A DNA stretch of 52,268 nucleotides from Clostridium sp. AM30-24 (GCF_003480435.1 NZ_QUJB01000018.1:354-52621); one strand, 5' to 3'; numbered from the stretch's first letter, positions 26,585-35,749 are shown. Notes: generated by a model from the sequence alone, not told the origin. Program-made: numbers and translations.

Positions 26585-28849
26585 ATGGTAACCTTACATG
26601 AAGGCAAACATTATATTTTAAACAATGAAAAAATCGTTGCAGCTGCTGACGCGGCAGACAGCAGTGCGGAGGAAGGCAAAAAACAGACACTGACGTATCA
26701 GGTGCTGGAAAAACACAATCATTCTGGTGATATGGAGCATCTGCAGATCAAGTTCGATTCCATGGGTGTCTATGACAATACCTATGTTGGCATCCTGCAG
26801 ACCGCTTATGCCAGTGGCTTAAAAGAGTTCCCGATGCCATGTGTATTTACCAACTGCCATAACTGCCTGTGTGCAGTTGGTGGTACCATCAATACGGATG
26901 TACATAAGTATGCGGAGTCCGCCTGCAAGAAATCCGGCGGAATCTTTGTACCGCCGCACGAAGCAGTCATCCACCAGTATATGCGTGAGATGATCGTAAA
27001 ATCCGGCGGCATGTCCATCGTATCCGACTCCCATACCCGTTACGGTACCCAGGGATCCATCTCCATCGGTGAGGGCGGTCCGGAGCTTGCGAAGGCAATG
27101 CTTGGAAAATATTATGAGATCGAATATCCGGGCGTGATCGGTGTGTTCTTAACCGGCAAGCCGAAGCCATGGGTAGGACCGATGGATGTGGCATTAAGCA
27201 TCATCGGAAAAGTATTTAAAAATAACTTTGTTAAGAATAAGATCCTGGAGTTCGTCGGACCTGGCGTTTCCAGCATGTCCATGGATTTCCGTAACGGAAT
27301 CGATACAATGACCACAGAGTCCGCATGTCTTTCCTCCATATGGGCGACTGATGAGCAGACAAAGCGTTATTTCGAGATCCACAAACGTCCGGATGATTTC
27401 AAGGAGATGAAACCGGGCCATGCGGCAATGTACGATGGAATCGTTGAGATCAATCTTGACACGATCGTTCCGATGATCGCACTTCCGTTCCATCCGAGCA
27501 ATGCTTATCCGCTGGCGGATGTTATCGCAGATCCGGAGAAATATATGACACTCACGGAGAAAGAGGCGGAGAGAGTCTTTGAGAACAACAAGGACATCCA
27601 TCTTGATCTCCACTCCAAGATCCATGACGGAAAGATCAAGGTAGATCAGGCAGCGATCGCGGGATGTGCGGCTGGTTCCTTCGAGAACATCTATGCGGTT
27701 GACCAGATCGCAAAGAAGATGAACCATGGTCTCGGAACCTTCCCGTTCAACATCTATCCGGCATCCCAGCCGATCATGTACGAACTCAATAAGATCGGCG
27801 TGTTAAATGATCTGATGAATTACGGTGTCCGTGTGAAGACAGCGTTCTGCGGACCGTGCTTCGGAGCTTCCGACGCACCGGGCAACAATGATTTCTGTAT
27901 CCGTCACAGCACGAGAAACTTCCCGAACCGTGAAGGCTCCAACCCGGCAAACGGCCAGATCGCTTCCGTAGCTCTTATGGATTCCAAGTCCATCGCGGCT
28001 ACCGCGTTCAACGGCGGTTATCTGACATCCGCGGAGGACTGCCCGGCAGTTTACAACACACCGGAATATGAGTTTAACGAACACATTTACGACAATATCG
28101 TTTATAATGGATTTGGAAAGGCAAAACCGGAGACAGAGATCGTATATGGTCCGTCCATCAAAGACTGGCCGAAAATGCCGGCTCTGACAGATAACCTTCT
28201 TCTTCAGGTCGCCAGCGTGATCCGCGATGAGGTAACGACCACCGATGAGCTGATCCCGTCCGGTGAGACCGCGTCCTACCGCTCCAACCCGTACAAGATC
28301 TCCGAGTTCACTCTGATCAGGAAAGATCCGCAGTATGTGGGCCGTGCGAAAGCCGCACAGGAGTTTGAGAAGGCGAGAGTCGCAGGCGATAAGGAAAAGG
28401 CCGGTGAGTTTTATCAGGTTCTGAAGGCAGCAGGTGTGGACACTTCTGTGGACGAGCTTATGAAGACCACAGGAATCGGTTCCGTTCTCTACGCAAAGAG
28501 ACCGGGTGACGGTTCCGCGAGAGAGTACGCGGCAAGCTGTCAGAAGGTTCTCGGCGGTCTTGCGAATATCTGTATCGAGTACGCAACAAAGAGATACCGC
28601 AGCAACTGCGTGAACTGGGGAATCCTGCCGTTCACATGTCCAGAGGCGGAGATCAACCTGGAGCCGGGTGAATATCTGTATCTTCCGGGAATCAGAAAGG
28701 CTGTGGAAGACGGAGCAACAAAGTTCACTGCGAAGGTAATCGGAAAAGACGGCGCTGTCCGCGACCTTGAGCTGGATCTCAACGGAGTGACAGAGGCGGA
28801 GAAGAAAGTCCTTCTGGCAGGAAGTCTGATCAATTCTTATAAAGAATGA
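26585..28849 (+). CDS. Aconitase-family hydratase (YbhJ-like)
   Basis: A 754-residue enzyme of the aconitase superfamily, the same length as E. coli YbhJ (753). The iron-sulphur ligands seem kept: Cys in IAGCAAGSFEN (where classical aconitases have GSCTN) and the pair in FCGPCFG. The substrate motif SDSHTRYGTQG and the C-terminal swivel domain (AKRPGDGSAREYAASC, NCVNWGILPF) are present. The family adds or removes water on tricarboxylates such as cis-aconitate. The GC-richer codons match the prpF gene and differ from the two genes between. The start is ATG 26585, with AAGGAG. The exact substrate is open: cis-aconitate, 2-methylaconitate or a related acid. Confidence 0.85.
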   Translation: MVTLHEGKHYILNNEKIVAAADAADSSAEEGKKQTLTYQVLEKHNHSGDMEHLQIKFDSMGVYDNTYVGILQTAYASGLKEFPMPCVFTNCHNCLCAVGGTINTDVHKYAESACKKSGGIFVPPHEAVIHQYMREMIVKSGGMSIVSDSHTRYGTQGSISIGEGGPELAKAMLGKYYEIEYPGVIGVFLTGKPKPWVGPMDVALSIIGKVFKNNFVKNKILEFVGPGVSSMSMDFRNGIDTMTTESACLSSIWATDEQTKRYFEIHKRPDDFKEMKPGHAAMYDGIVEINLDTIVPMIALPFHPSNAYPLADVIADPEKYMTLTEKEAERVFENNKDIHLDLHSKIHDGKIKVDQAAIAGCAAGSFENIYAVDQIAKKMNHGLGTFPFNIYPASQPIMYELNKIGVLNDLMNYGVRVKTAFCGPCFGASDAPGNNDFCIRHSTRNFPNREGSNPANGQIASVALMDSKSIAATAFNGGYLTSAEDCPAVYNTPEYEFNEHIYDNIVYNGFGKAKPETEIVYGPSIKDWPKMPALTDNLLLQVASVIRDEVTTTDELIPSGETASYRSNPYKISEFTLIRKDPQYVGRAKAAQEFEKARVAGDKEKAGEFYQVLKAAGVDTSVDELMKTTGIGSVLYAKRPGDGSAREYAASCQKVLGGLANICIEYATKRYRSNCVNWGILPFTCPEAEINLEPGEYLYLPGIRKAVEDGATKFTAKVIGKDGAVRDLELDLNGVTEAEKKVLLAGSLINSYKE

Positions 28850-28902
28850 TAAAAATCATAATGCTAATGTCTGTTTGGTTTAAAAAAGTGGGATATTAGA
28901 CT

Positions 28903-29955
28903 TTTGATCCGATCATCGGATTCCTGATCAAGAGAGCAGGAAAGAACGTCACAACAATCCTTTTAGCAGCACTGCTTACAACATTTGTGGCACATTTAGA
29001 CGGTTCCGGCGCGACAACCTTCCTGATCGTTGTTCCGGCATTCCTTCCGATCTGTAAGAAGATGGGAATCCGCCCGCAGGCACTTCTCGGAACAATGTGC
29101 GGAGCGTACGGTGTTATGAATATCGTCCCGTGGGGTGGACCGACCATGCGTGCCGCAAGTGTTGTCGGCATTGAGGTAGGAGATCTCTACAGCTTTATCA
29201 TTCCGGGAGTCGTTTGTCTTGTCATCGTTGCCTTTGCGATCGCGTTCGTGGTTGTAGCCATTGAGAAAAAGAATGGCGCGGGAAAAGAAACTCAGGCTGA
29301 GCTTGAGGAGGAGATGGAAGAGAAGAAGGTCAAATACGATGGTATCTACTGGTTTAACCTGATCCTCACGATCGCTATGCTTGTCCTTCTCTTCATGGAT
29401 CTTCCGGTACCGTTATACTCCATCTTTATGGTTGCATACTCAGTCGCATTGATCGTAAACTTCCGAAGTGTCAAGGAGCAGAGCAAAAAGATCAAAGAGT
29501 ACGGTTCAAATGCGATGGTTATGACAGTTACTCTGTTTGCAGTTGGTATCTTCATGGGTGTCATCAAGGACTCCGGCATGGTCGAGGCAATGGCGCAGAC
29601 GATCGTAAATGCCCTTCCGTCAGCGATCGCTCCGCATATGCACTGGTTCATGGCAATCTTCTCCGTACCGCTCATGATGATCCTCGGTACTGACGCCTTC
29701 TACTACGCACTTCTCCCGATCATCATCGGCGTAGTAGAGCCATTCGGTGTCACACCGGAGGTTGTAGCCGCAACCTTCCTCCTTTCCGCTACTTTGGCAA
29801 CTCCGATCAGCCCATCCGTAGCAGCTGTCTACGTTGGTCTTGGACTTGCGGACGTTTCCATCAGCGAACATATCCGGTATTCTCTCCGCCTTGTATGGCC
29901 GGCGAGTATCGCAGTACTGATCCTCGCAACTGTAGTTGGCGTGATCCGTTTCTAA
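28903..29955 (+). pseudogene. Second CitMHS-family transporter, truncated at the 5' end
   Basis: From FDPIIGFL onward the frame encodes a CitMHS carrier about half identical to the one at 23478-24776: the AHLDGSGATTFLIVVPAFLP and MNIVPWGGPTMRAASV motifs and the full C-terminal part. The first 70-odd residues are missing. The frame meets a TAG at 28897-28899, and no ATG or ribosome site precedes the homology; the first possible start, GTG 28987, would drop still more of the protein. The break comes about 50 bases after the aconitase stop. It was probably the original carrier of this operon, replaced by the AT-rich copy upstream. Codon use matches the aconitase gene. It ends at a strong terminator. 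Confidence 0.8.
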
Positions 29956-29970
29956 AAAAGAATATCAGAT

Positions 29971-30012
29971 AAAAAACATCCCCGGTTTGATGTAAGCCGG
30001 GGATGTTTTTTT
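29971..30012. terminator. Bidirectional terminator
   Basis: AAAAAACATCCCCGG (29971-29985) and CCGGGGATGTTTTTTT form a perfect stem with A-run and T-run on the two sides. It serves the tricarboxylate operon and the convergent LysR gene. Confidence 0.92.
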
Positions 30013-30052
30013 GCGCACTCGCGGGAAGATACAGATTTCGTTCAGGCATCCA

Positions 30053-30973
30053 TCACCTTTGCAGCAGCTCCGGTGCCATCTCCTGAAACAGTTCCGCCAG
30101 TGCTGACGCTGCTCTGGAGCGGTACTTTCCGGCGGGCCATGCCAGGGCGAGGTCAAGAAAGATACCTTCTTTTCCTACCCGGAGATAGCGGAAATGATCT
30201 CCCGGGACACGGCAGGAACGGTAGGTGAAGGCGAGACCGGCACCTTCTCTTGCCATAGCGGCGGCGAAGGAGGCGGAGAGATCGGTGCCCTGCCCAATGG
30301 GCTCGATTCCGGCATCCCGCAGCGCCTGACGGCCAACACGGCCGAGTACAGTGTTTGGCGGTCCGAAAATATATTCGAAGGCGGCAGTGGCTTTGAGATC
30401 GATCCAGGAAAGCTCCGGAGCGGAATCACATGTTCTGGCAAAGTCCATGACCGGATGATCTGCGGTGGTGACGATCATGATCTCATCGCGCATGAACGGC
30501 GAAACGCCGTGTCTGATCCGGACCGGCGGGGCGGCGATCAGGGCGAGGTCAAGAAGACCTTCTAAGAGCTGATCTTCGAGGTCAATGCTGTCCATCTCAC
30601 AGATCTCAACATGGACCTTCGGATAGAGGGCGCGGAACCGCTTTAAGACCGGCGGCAGAAGATACGTGCCGCGGTAGGTGCTGATCCCGAAGATTACGGT
30701 ACCGCCGTTGAGATTTTCGATGTCTGCAGCTTCACTGCATGCAGTGCGGTACTGCTGCAGGATCTGCTTTGCATGGGAAATAAAAGCATCCCCGGCGGCA
30801 GTTGGCCGGACACCGCGGGTGGTGCGGATGAAGACAGAGGTTCCAAGATCCTGCTCCAGAACGCGGATCGCCTGACTTAAGCTGGACTGGCTCATAAAAA
30901 GTTTCTCCGCGGCGCGGGAGATGCTTCCCTCGTTTGCAACGGTCACAACATAGTTTAATTCCTTAAGGTCCAT
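30053..30973 (-). CDS. LysR family transcriptional regulator (second)
   Basis: A 306-residue LysR-type regulator. The helix-turn-helix is clear (EGSISRAAEKLFMSQSSLSQ, residues 15-34), and the ligand domain follows (FGISTYRGTYLLPP onward). The start has AAAGGA 11 bases upstream. It converges on the prpF-aconitase operon and is divergent from the DUF6282/IDH pair, which it most likely controls through the TATCG dyads at 31015-31097. It is not a close copy of the first LysR at 21310-22209, so the island has two separate inputs. Confidence 0.9.
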   Translation of the reverse strand: MDLKELNYVVTVANEGSISRAAEKLFMSQSSLSQAIRVLEQDLGTSVFIRTTRGVRPTAAGDAFISHAKQILQQYRTACSEAADIENLNGGTVIFGISTYRGTYLLPPVLKRFRALYPKVHVEICEMDSIDLEDQLLEGLLDLALIAAPPVRIRHGVSPFMRDEIMIVTTADHPVMDFARTCDSAPELSWIDLKATAAFEYIFGPPNTVLGRVGRQALRDAGIEPIGQGTDLSASFAAAMAREGAGLAFTYRSCRVPGDHFRYLRVGKEGIFLDLALAWPAGKYRSRAASALAELFQEMAPELLQR

Positions 30974-31014
30974 AGGATATATTTTCCTTTCAGTCGTTTC
31001 GTCGGTAAGAAAAT

Positions 31015-31097
31015 TATCGGAATAATAGGCGATATCTCCATTTCGCGGCCTGTAGGGTACCGGATCATGTTCAAAATAGCTATCGGAAATATCGATA
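31015..31097 (+). promoter_or_regulatory. Two TATCG...CGATA dyads, candidate LysR operators
   Basis: TATCGGAA...CGATA occurs at 31015-31034 (N10 between half-sites) and TATCGGAAATATCGATA at 31081-31097 (N7). Both lie in the divergent gap between the second LysR gene and the DUF6282 gene, 66 bases apart. A TATAAA box (31140-31145) follows, without a clear -35, as expected for an activated promoter. Confidence 0.45.
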
Positions 31098-31198
31098 CCG
31101 GGTATATGATTTTAGGACTTTTTTTAATAACAAATTTAGTATAAAATGAATCCTGTAAGAAAGCAACAGCAAAAATGATCAGAGGGGTACAACAGCAG

Positions 31199-32056
31199 AT
31201 GAAAATGGATCTTATGAAGGGCGTTGTCGACATGCATGTTCATACAAATCCGGATCTGCGCCTTCGCGCCTATGATGACTTTGAACTGATGGAAGCCGCG
31301 ATCCGTGTAGGCGCGCGGGCCATCGTGATCAAGACTCATCAGGGATCGACGGTGGACCGGGCATATCTCTGTAACCGCCACAACGAGATCGTACATGGAA
31401 AGACGAACGACTTCACTATGTTCGGTGGGATCACGCTGAACCGGGCGGTCGGCGGAATAAATCCGAAGGCCGTTGACGTGGCACTCCGCATGGGCGCAAA
31501 GGTCGTCTGGCTTCCGACCCAGTCGGCAAAGAACCATCTGGAGAAGATGAAGCAGGACACGAGCCAGTGCGTGGAGGTCGTAAAAGACGGGAGGATCGTT
31601 CCGGAGCTGAAAACGATCCTGGAGCTTGTCTGTGACTATGACGCGGTTCTCGGCACGGCGCACATCTCGCCGGAGGAAGCCTTCACGGTGGTGGAAGCGG
31701 CCAGAAACCTTGGGGTGAAGAAGATCGTAGTCACCCATCCGGAATGGTGGGTCGTTGACATGAGCGTTGAAGACCAGATCCGCATGGTAAAGGACTACGG
31801 TGTGATCCTGGAGCGCTGTTATGCCCAGAACATGGGAGGCGGAACATATAAGAGCAATCTGCCGGATAACCTTGAGATCATCAAAGAAGTCGGATACAAA
31901 AATGTCATGGTCGACACAGACGGCGGTCAGACAGAAAATCCGCACTGGGAGCTTGCAATTGAAGAATATATGCAATACCTGCTTGATCATGGGATCCCCG
32001 AAGAGCAGGTATACCATATGACACATACAATACCGGCAGGTCTGCTGGGAATTTAA
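31199..32056 (+). CDS. Amidohydrolase-like protein of the DUF6282 type
   Basis: A 285-residue TIM-barrel metal hydrolase. The metal motif VVDMHVHTNPDLR is at the N-terminus, with further ligands likely in KTHQGST, GTAHIS and VTHPEWW, and DTDGGQTENP near the C-terminus. The family is best labelled DUF6282; no reaction is established to my knowledge. I chose ATG 31199, with GAGGGG upstream; ATG 31175 and ATG 31205 are alternatives. It sits 20 bases before an isocitrate dehydrogenase-like gene and forms an operon with it. It could open a lactone or hydrolyse an amide or ester related to the tricarboxylate (inference only). Confidence 0.7.
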   Translation: MKMDLMKGVVDMHVHTNPDLRLRAYDDFELMEAAIRVGARAIVIKTHQGSTVDRAYLCNRHNEIVHGKTNDFTMFGGITLNRAVGGINPKAVDVALRMGAKVVWLPTQSAKNHLEKMKQDTSQCVEVVKDGRIVPELKTILELVCDYDAVLGTAHISPEEAFTVVEAARNLGVKKIVVTHPEWWVVDMSVEDQIRMVKDYGVILERCYAQNMGGGTYKSNLPDNLEIIKEVGYKNVMVDTDGGQTENPHWELAIEEYMQYLLDHGIPEEQVYHMTHTIPAGLLGI

Positions 32057-32076
32057 AAATCAGGAGGAGTTTTAAC

Positions 32077-33075
32077 ATGAAACACACAGTAACAGTATTT
32101 CGCGGCGATGGAATTGGTCCGGAGTTAGTGGACAATGTCTTAAAGATCTTAGAGGCAGCAAAAGCGCCGCTTGAGTATGAGATATACAATGTCGGCGAGG
32201 ATGAGTGGAAGAGAAACGGTGCCCTGATTCCGGACGAGGCGTATGCTTCCTTCGAGCGCACAAAAGTTCTCTTAAAGTCCCCGATCACGACCCCGGTCGG
32301 AAAGGGATTCCGTTCCTTAAACGTTACCCTTAGAGGCAAGTACGACCTCTACGCGAATATCCGCCCGGTAAAGTCTAATGATGCGGTAAAAACTCCGTTT
32401 AAGAACGTAGATATCGTGATCTTCCGTGAGAACACCGAAGGTCTGTATGTCGGAAAAGAAGAACAGATCGATGAGAACACGGTTCACGCGATCAAGATCG
32501 TTACCAAGAAAGCATCTGAGCGCATCATCCGCGACGCCTTCGAGTACGCGAAGAAGAACGGCAGAAAGAAAGTTACCTGCGTTCACAAGGCAAACATCCT
32601 CAAGATGTCTGACGGCATGTTCCTCGCGATCTTCCGTGAAGTTGCAAAGGATTACCCGGAGATCGAGGTTGATGACAAGATCATCGACAACACCTGCATG
32701 CAGCTCGTCATGAACCCGAACCAGTTTGATGTGATGGTAATGCAGAACCTCTACGGCGACATTCTCTCCGACCTTTGCAGCGGCCTGATCGGCGGCCTCG
32801 GTCTTGTACCGTCCAGCAACATTGGTGCCGACTATGCAATGTTCGAAGCCGTTCACGGAAGTGCTCCTGATATCGCCGGAAAGCACCTTGCGAATCCGAC
32901 GGCGTTCCTGTGGTCCGCATGCATGATGCTTGAGTATCTTGGTGAAAATGAGACAGCATCCCGCATCCGAAAAGCAGTGGATGAGGTCCTTGCAGAAGGA
33001 AAGCACCTGACAAGAGATCTCCATGGTGAGGCATCTACAGAAGAGTATGTGGATGCTGTGATCGCGAGATTATAA
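32077..33075 (+). CDS. Isocitrate/isopropylmalate dehydrogenase family enzyme
   Basis: A 332-residue beta-decarboxylating dehydrogenase. It shows GDGIGPE at residues 10-16, the substrate motif SLNVTLRGKYDLYANIRP, FRENTEGLYVG, the Lys of HKANILK, the metal-binding NLYGDILSD, and the nucleotide loop GSAPDIAGKHLANPTA. The pattern is closest to NAD-dependent isocitrate dehydrogenases rather than LeuB, whose loop differs. Relatives also act on homoisocitrate or tartrate, so the substrate is not fixed. The start ATG 32077 follows AGGAGGAG. In context it would take the product of the aconitase-like enzyme to an oxoacid and CO2. Confidence 0.82.
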   Translation: MKHTVTVFRGDGIGPELVDNVLKILEAAKAPLEYEIYNVGEDEWKRNGALIPDEAYASFERTKVLLKSPITTPVGKGFRSLNVTLRGKYDLYANIRPVKSNDAVKTPFKNVDIVIFRENTEGLYVGKEEQIDENTVHAIKIVTKKASERIIRDAFEYAKKNGRKKVTCVHKANILKMSDGMFLAIFREVAKDYPEIEVDDKIIDNTCMQLVMNPNQFDVMVMQNLYGDILSDLCSGLIGGLGLVPSSNIGADYAMFEAVHGSAPDIAGKHLANPTAFLWSACMMLEYLGENETASRIRKAVDEVLAEGKHLTRDLHGEASTEEYVDAVIARL

Positions 33076-33092
33076 TGAAAGAAAGATAGAAA

Positions 33093-33138
33093 AAAAGAGA
33101 ACCAAAACCTGGCAGATCGCCGGGGATGGTTCTCTTTT
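33093..33138. terminator. Terminator between the IDH-like gene and pyrBI
   Basis: AAAAGAGAACCA (33093-33104) pairs with TGGTTCTCTTTT (33127-33138). A and T runs on both sides let it work for the IDH operon and the convergent pyrBI. Confidence 0.88.
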
Positions 33139-33176
33139 CTGCGTTTTACAGCACTTCGCAACCTGCGGAAGCGGAA

Positions 33177-33599
33177 TCAACTGTGCTTCTCATCACAATA
33201 TCTGCAGCGATATACCTCATGATCCTTATCATCGAGATAGAAAATATGCGGCAGCTCCTGCTCGATGGAGGTGATGCAGCGCGGGTTCTTGCAGTGGATC
33301 ACGTTCTTTAAGATCTTCGGGAGATGCAGGGTGCGCTTCTCAGCGATCTTGTCGTCACGGATGATGTTGACGGTGATGTTGTGGTCGATATAGCCGAGGA
33401 TATCGAGGTCGATGGAGTCTAACGGTCCCTCGATCTTGATGATATCTTTTCTTCCCATCTTGTTGCTCTTTGCGTTCTTGATGATCGCGACTGTGCAGTC
33501 TAACTCGCCGAGGCGCAGATAGCGATAGATATCCATGCTCTTGCCCGCCTGGATATGGTCAAGGACAACGCCTTCCTGAATTCCGCTGATATTTAACAT
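33177..33599 (-). CDS. pyrI: Aspartate carbamoyltransferase regulatory subunit
   Basis: A 140-residue regulatory chain that binds the PyrB trimers and, in enterobacteria, nucleotide effectors. The N-terminal allosteric domain covers about residues 1-95. The C-terminal zinc domain has all four ligands: Cys103, Cys108, Cys132 and Cys135. It overlaps the end of pyrB by seven bases, so the two are coupled. PyrI is missing from Bacillus but common in Clostridia, which fits the host assignment. The gene ends at the terminator shared with the IDH operon. Confidence 0.95.
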   Translation of the reverse strand: MLNISGIQEGVVLDHIQAGKSMDIYRYLRLGELDCTVAIIKNAKSNKMGRKDIIKIEGPLDSIDLDILGYIDHNITVNIIRDDKIAEKRTLHLPKILKNVIHCKNPRCITSIEQELPHIFYLDDKDHEVYRCRYCDEKHS

Positions 33600-34516
33600 G
33601 GCTTTTCTACCTCCAGTAATGTCATAATGAGTGCCATACGGACATATACGCCGTTCTGGGCCTGTCTGAAGTAAGCGGCACGCGGGTCATCGTCCACCTC
33701 AACAGAGATCTCGTTGACACGCGGGAGCGGGTGAAGCACATACATATCCGGTTTCGCAAGCTTCATCTTATCCTTATCAAGAATGTAGCAGTCCTTCATG
33801 CGGATGTAGTCTTCCTCATTGAAGAAACGCTCCTTCTGGACTCTTGTCATGTAGAGGATATCCAGTTCTTCCATCGCGTCATCAAGACTGGTCGTCTCAC
33901 GGTACTCGATATTTTTAGCATCAAGGACACTCTCTTTGATATAATCCGGTACCTTTAATTCCGGCGGGGAGATCAGGATAAAACGGATTCCCTCATAGCG
34001 GGACAGCGCGTTGATCAGGGAGTGAACGGTACGGCCAAATTTCAGATCTCCGCAGAGTCCGACCGTCATATTTGAGAGTCTGCCCTTTAAAGAACGGATC
34101 GTATATAAATCGGTTAAAGTCTGTGTGGGATGCTGGTGACCGCCGTCTCCGGCGTTAATAACAGGAATCGAAGATTTGGTGGAGGCTACATAAGCGGCGC
34201 CTTCCTTTGGATGTCTCATCGCGCAGATATCTGCGTAACAGGAAATAACACGGATTGTATCGGAAACACTTTCGCCCTTGGAAGCGGAACTGGAATCAGC
34301 GGAGGAAAATCCGAGAACGGAACCTCCAAGATTTAACATGGCAGCTTCAAAGCTTAAACGGGTTCTTGTGCTTGGCTCATAGAAGAGAGTAGCTAATTTC
34401 TTTCCGTCGCATACATGTGCGTATCGGAAACGGTCTTTCTCAATGTCGGCGGCAAGTTCTAAAAGACTTTCCGTCTCCTCAAGAGAAAAGTCAAGAGGAT
34501 TTAACATGTGTCTCAT
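33593..34516 (-). CDS. pyrB: Aspartate carbamoyltransferase catalytic subunit
   Basis: A 307-residue enzyme that joins carbamoyl phosphate and aspartate, the committed step of pyrimidine synthesis, using the product of CarAB. The carbamoyl phosphate motif [11 protein letters not shown] lies near residue 50, [11 protein letters not shown] near 130 and HPLPRVNEI near 265. The start is ATG 34516, with AGGAG about 13 bases upstream, a little far; the next Met is three codons later. pyrI follows with overlap. A promoter and a leader hairpin lie at 34539-34616. Confidence 0.95.
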   Translation of the reverse strand: MRHMLNPLDFSLEETESLLELAADIEKDRFRYAHVCDGKKLATLFYEPSTRTRLSFEAAMLNLGGSVLGFSSADSSSASKGESVSDTIRVISCYADICAMRHPKEGAAYVASTKSSIPVINAGDGGHQHPTQTLTDLYTIRSLKGRLSNMTVGLCGDLKFGRTVHSLINALSRYEGIRFILISPPELKVPDYIKESVLDAKNIEYRETTSLDDAMEELDILYMTRVQKERFFNEEDYIRMKDCYILDKDKMKLAKPDMYVLHPLPRVNEISVEVDDDPRAAYFRQAQNGVYVRMALIMTLLEVEKPC

Positions 34517-34538
34517 GATGTTTATAATCTCCTTTCAG

Positions 34539-34616
34539 GCCTCACGGCGGTCCGCATTGTATGTGACCGCGCTTAGGCATTTTCACTATTATAGCGAATC
34601 TGAAACAGAATTTCCA
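34539..34616 (-). promoter_or_regulatory. pyrBI promoter and leader hairpin
   Basis: On the minus strand TGGAAA (34616-34611), 17 bases, TATAAT (34593-34588). The transcript would start near 34581 and fold at once: GCCT-GCGGTC pairs with GACCGC-AGGC (34578-34539), ending just before the ribosome site. No PyrR consensus or T-run is seen, so control by start-site choice or translation is possible. Confidence 0.6.
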
Positions 34617-34808
34617 CTATTTTTTTTAAGAAAATTGTGTTAAAATATGAAGCAGCGAACGCAGAGAAACAAAAGAAAAATAAGTGGACAAATTCTGCGG
34701 GGCAGGAAGAACTGCCAGGTGGAATTTGTGAAATCCCGTGGAAAAAGGACATTGGAGAAAGTCGGAAACGTAAATTAAAAACTGCGGGAAACGCGCGGTG
34801 GAGGAACT

Positions 34809-35642
34809 ATGAGAAAGACGATGGAACAGATCGTTCTGGAAGGGCAGGTCGCGAAATGCCGCTCTATAGAGGAACTTTTTGTGTTGTGGGAGTTGATGCA
34901 GCAGATGGAGGAAGATCCCTTTGGGAACACCTGCTATCCGGAGCTGGATCAGAGAAATTTTCATGTCGACGGAATCGCGGATCCGGAACATTATGACGGG
35001 ACGCTTTACATATTAAAAGAGACAAATATGAGAAAGATGATCCAGAAGGGTGAGACGATGCCAGTGGTATCGGACATCCGCGCGGATTTCCTATCCGGAA
35101 AAAGTCCCTCCGGGCGGGTGGAATATCTGGATTATCTCACAAGCATGCAGAAGATCCTGTGGGAGGAAAAACATCCAGGCGAGGAGTGCAGGCTTCCGGG
35201 GAAAAAACTAAGGGAAAAGGCAGCAGTCCTCTATATCAATAAGCGCGGTGGAAAAGGCGCGGCCGACGAAGTCAGCATGGATTACGGCCAGTATTATATC
35301 GAGTTTATCAAGAAGCAGATCCGACTCTTAAATCCAAAGACCGTGGTCTGCTGCGGCGAGGATCTCTTCCGCCTGATTGTTATGGAAGTTTTTCAGAATA
35401 AAAAGCAGAAAAAGAACCGTGAGATCTATATGAAATGGAAGGATCTGGTCCGGGGAGATGTATTCTTTGCGGACAGGGACTACCGGCCGGTGAAGGAAAC
35501 AAAGAAGGACGAGGCAGAGGTCCGGGTCGTGCGGATGTGGAATCCGTCATATCGGGTAAATAATGGACAGTATGTGTCGTTGGAAGAGTACCTGAAAGAA
35601 TTTAAGAGGAGACTTTCCGGGAAGAAGGAAAAAATGGAATAG
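34809..35642 (+). CDS. Unknown protein, possibly uracil-DNA glycosylase-like fold
   Basis: A 277-residue cytosolic protein I cannot name. The middle has YDGTLYILKETNMRKM, then a polar helical region, LNPKTVVCCGEDLFRLIV, and near the end VRMWNPSYRVN. The spacing of a strand ending in a polar loop, a CCGE/D strand and a late NPSYR segment recalls the uracil-DNA glycosylase superfamily, where the last motif is HPSxxN-like. Key catalytic residues cannot be confirmed. The start ATG 34809 has GGAGGAA just upstream. It is divergent from pyrBI and has its own terminator, so it is a single-gene unit. Confidence 0.55.
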   Translation: MRKTMEQIVLEGQVAKCRSIEELFVLWELMQQMEEDPFGNTCYPELDQRNFHVDGIADPEHYDGTLYILKETNMRKMIQKGETMPVVSDIRADFLSGKSPSGRVEYLDYLTSMQKILWEEKHPGEECRLPGKKLREKAAVLYINKRGGKGAADEVSMDYGQYYIEFIKKQIRLLNPKTVVCCGEDLFRLIVMEVFQNKKQKKNREIYMKWKDLVRGDVFFADRDYRPVKETKKDEAEVRVVRMWNPSYRVNNGQYVSLEEYLKEFKRRLSGKKEKME

Positions 35643-35650
35643 GGAAGGCG

Positions 35651-35699
35651 CAAAGGGAATTTCTACGGTTTCAGTAAAACCGGAGAGATTCCCTTTTTT
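35651..35699 (+). terminator. Terminator of the unknown gene
   Basis: GGGAATTTCT (from 35655) pairs with AGAGATTCCC (to 35693) around GGTTT/AAACC, followed by six T. Confidence 0.85.
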
Positions 35700-35749
35700 C
35701 TATGACTGCGGAGAGAATTGACCGTGGGTTCTGCGGATTTGGAAGAACG

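Noticed and set aside
31136..32026. 296-codon open frame antisense to the DUF6282 gene
   Set aside because: The sense frame has a metal-hydrolase motif and a ribosome site; the antisense frame has neither a motif nor a site.
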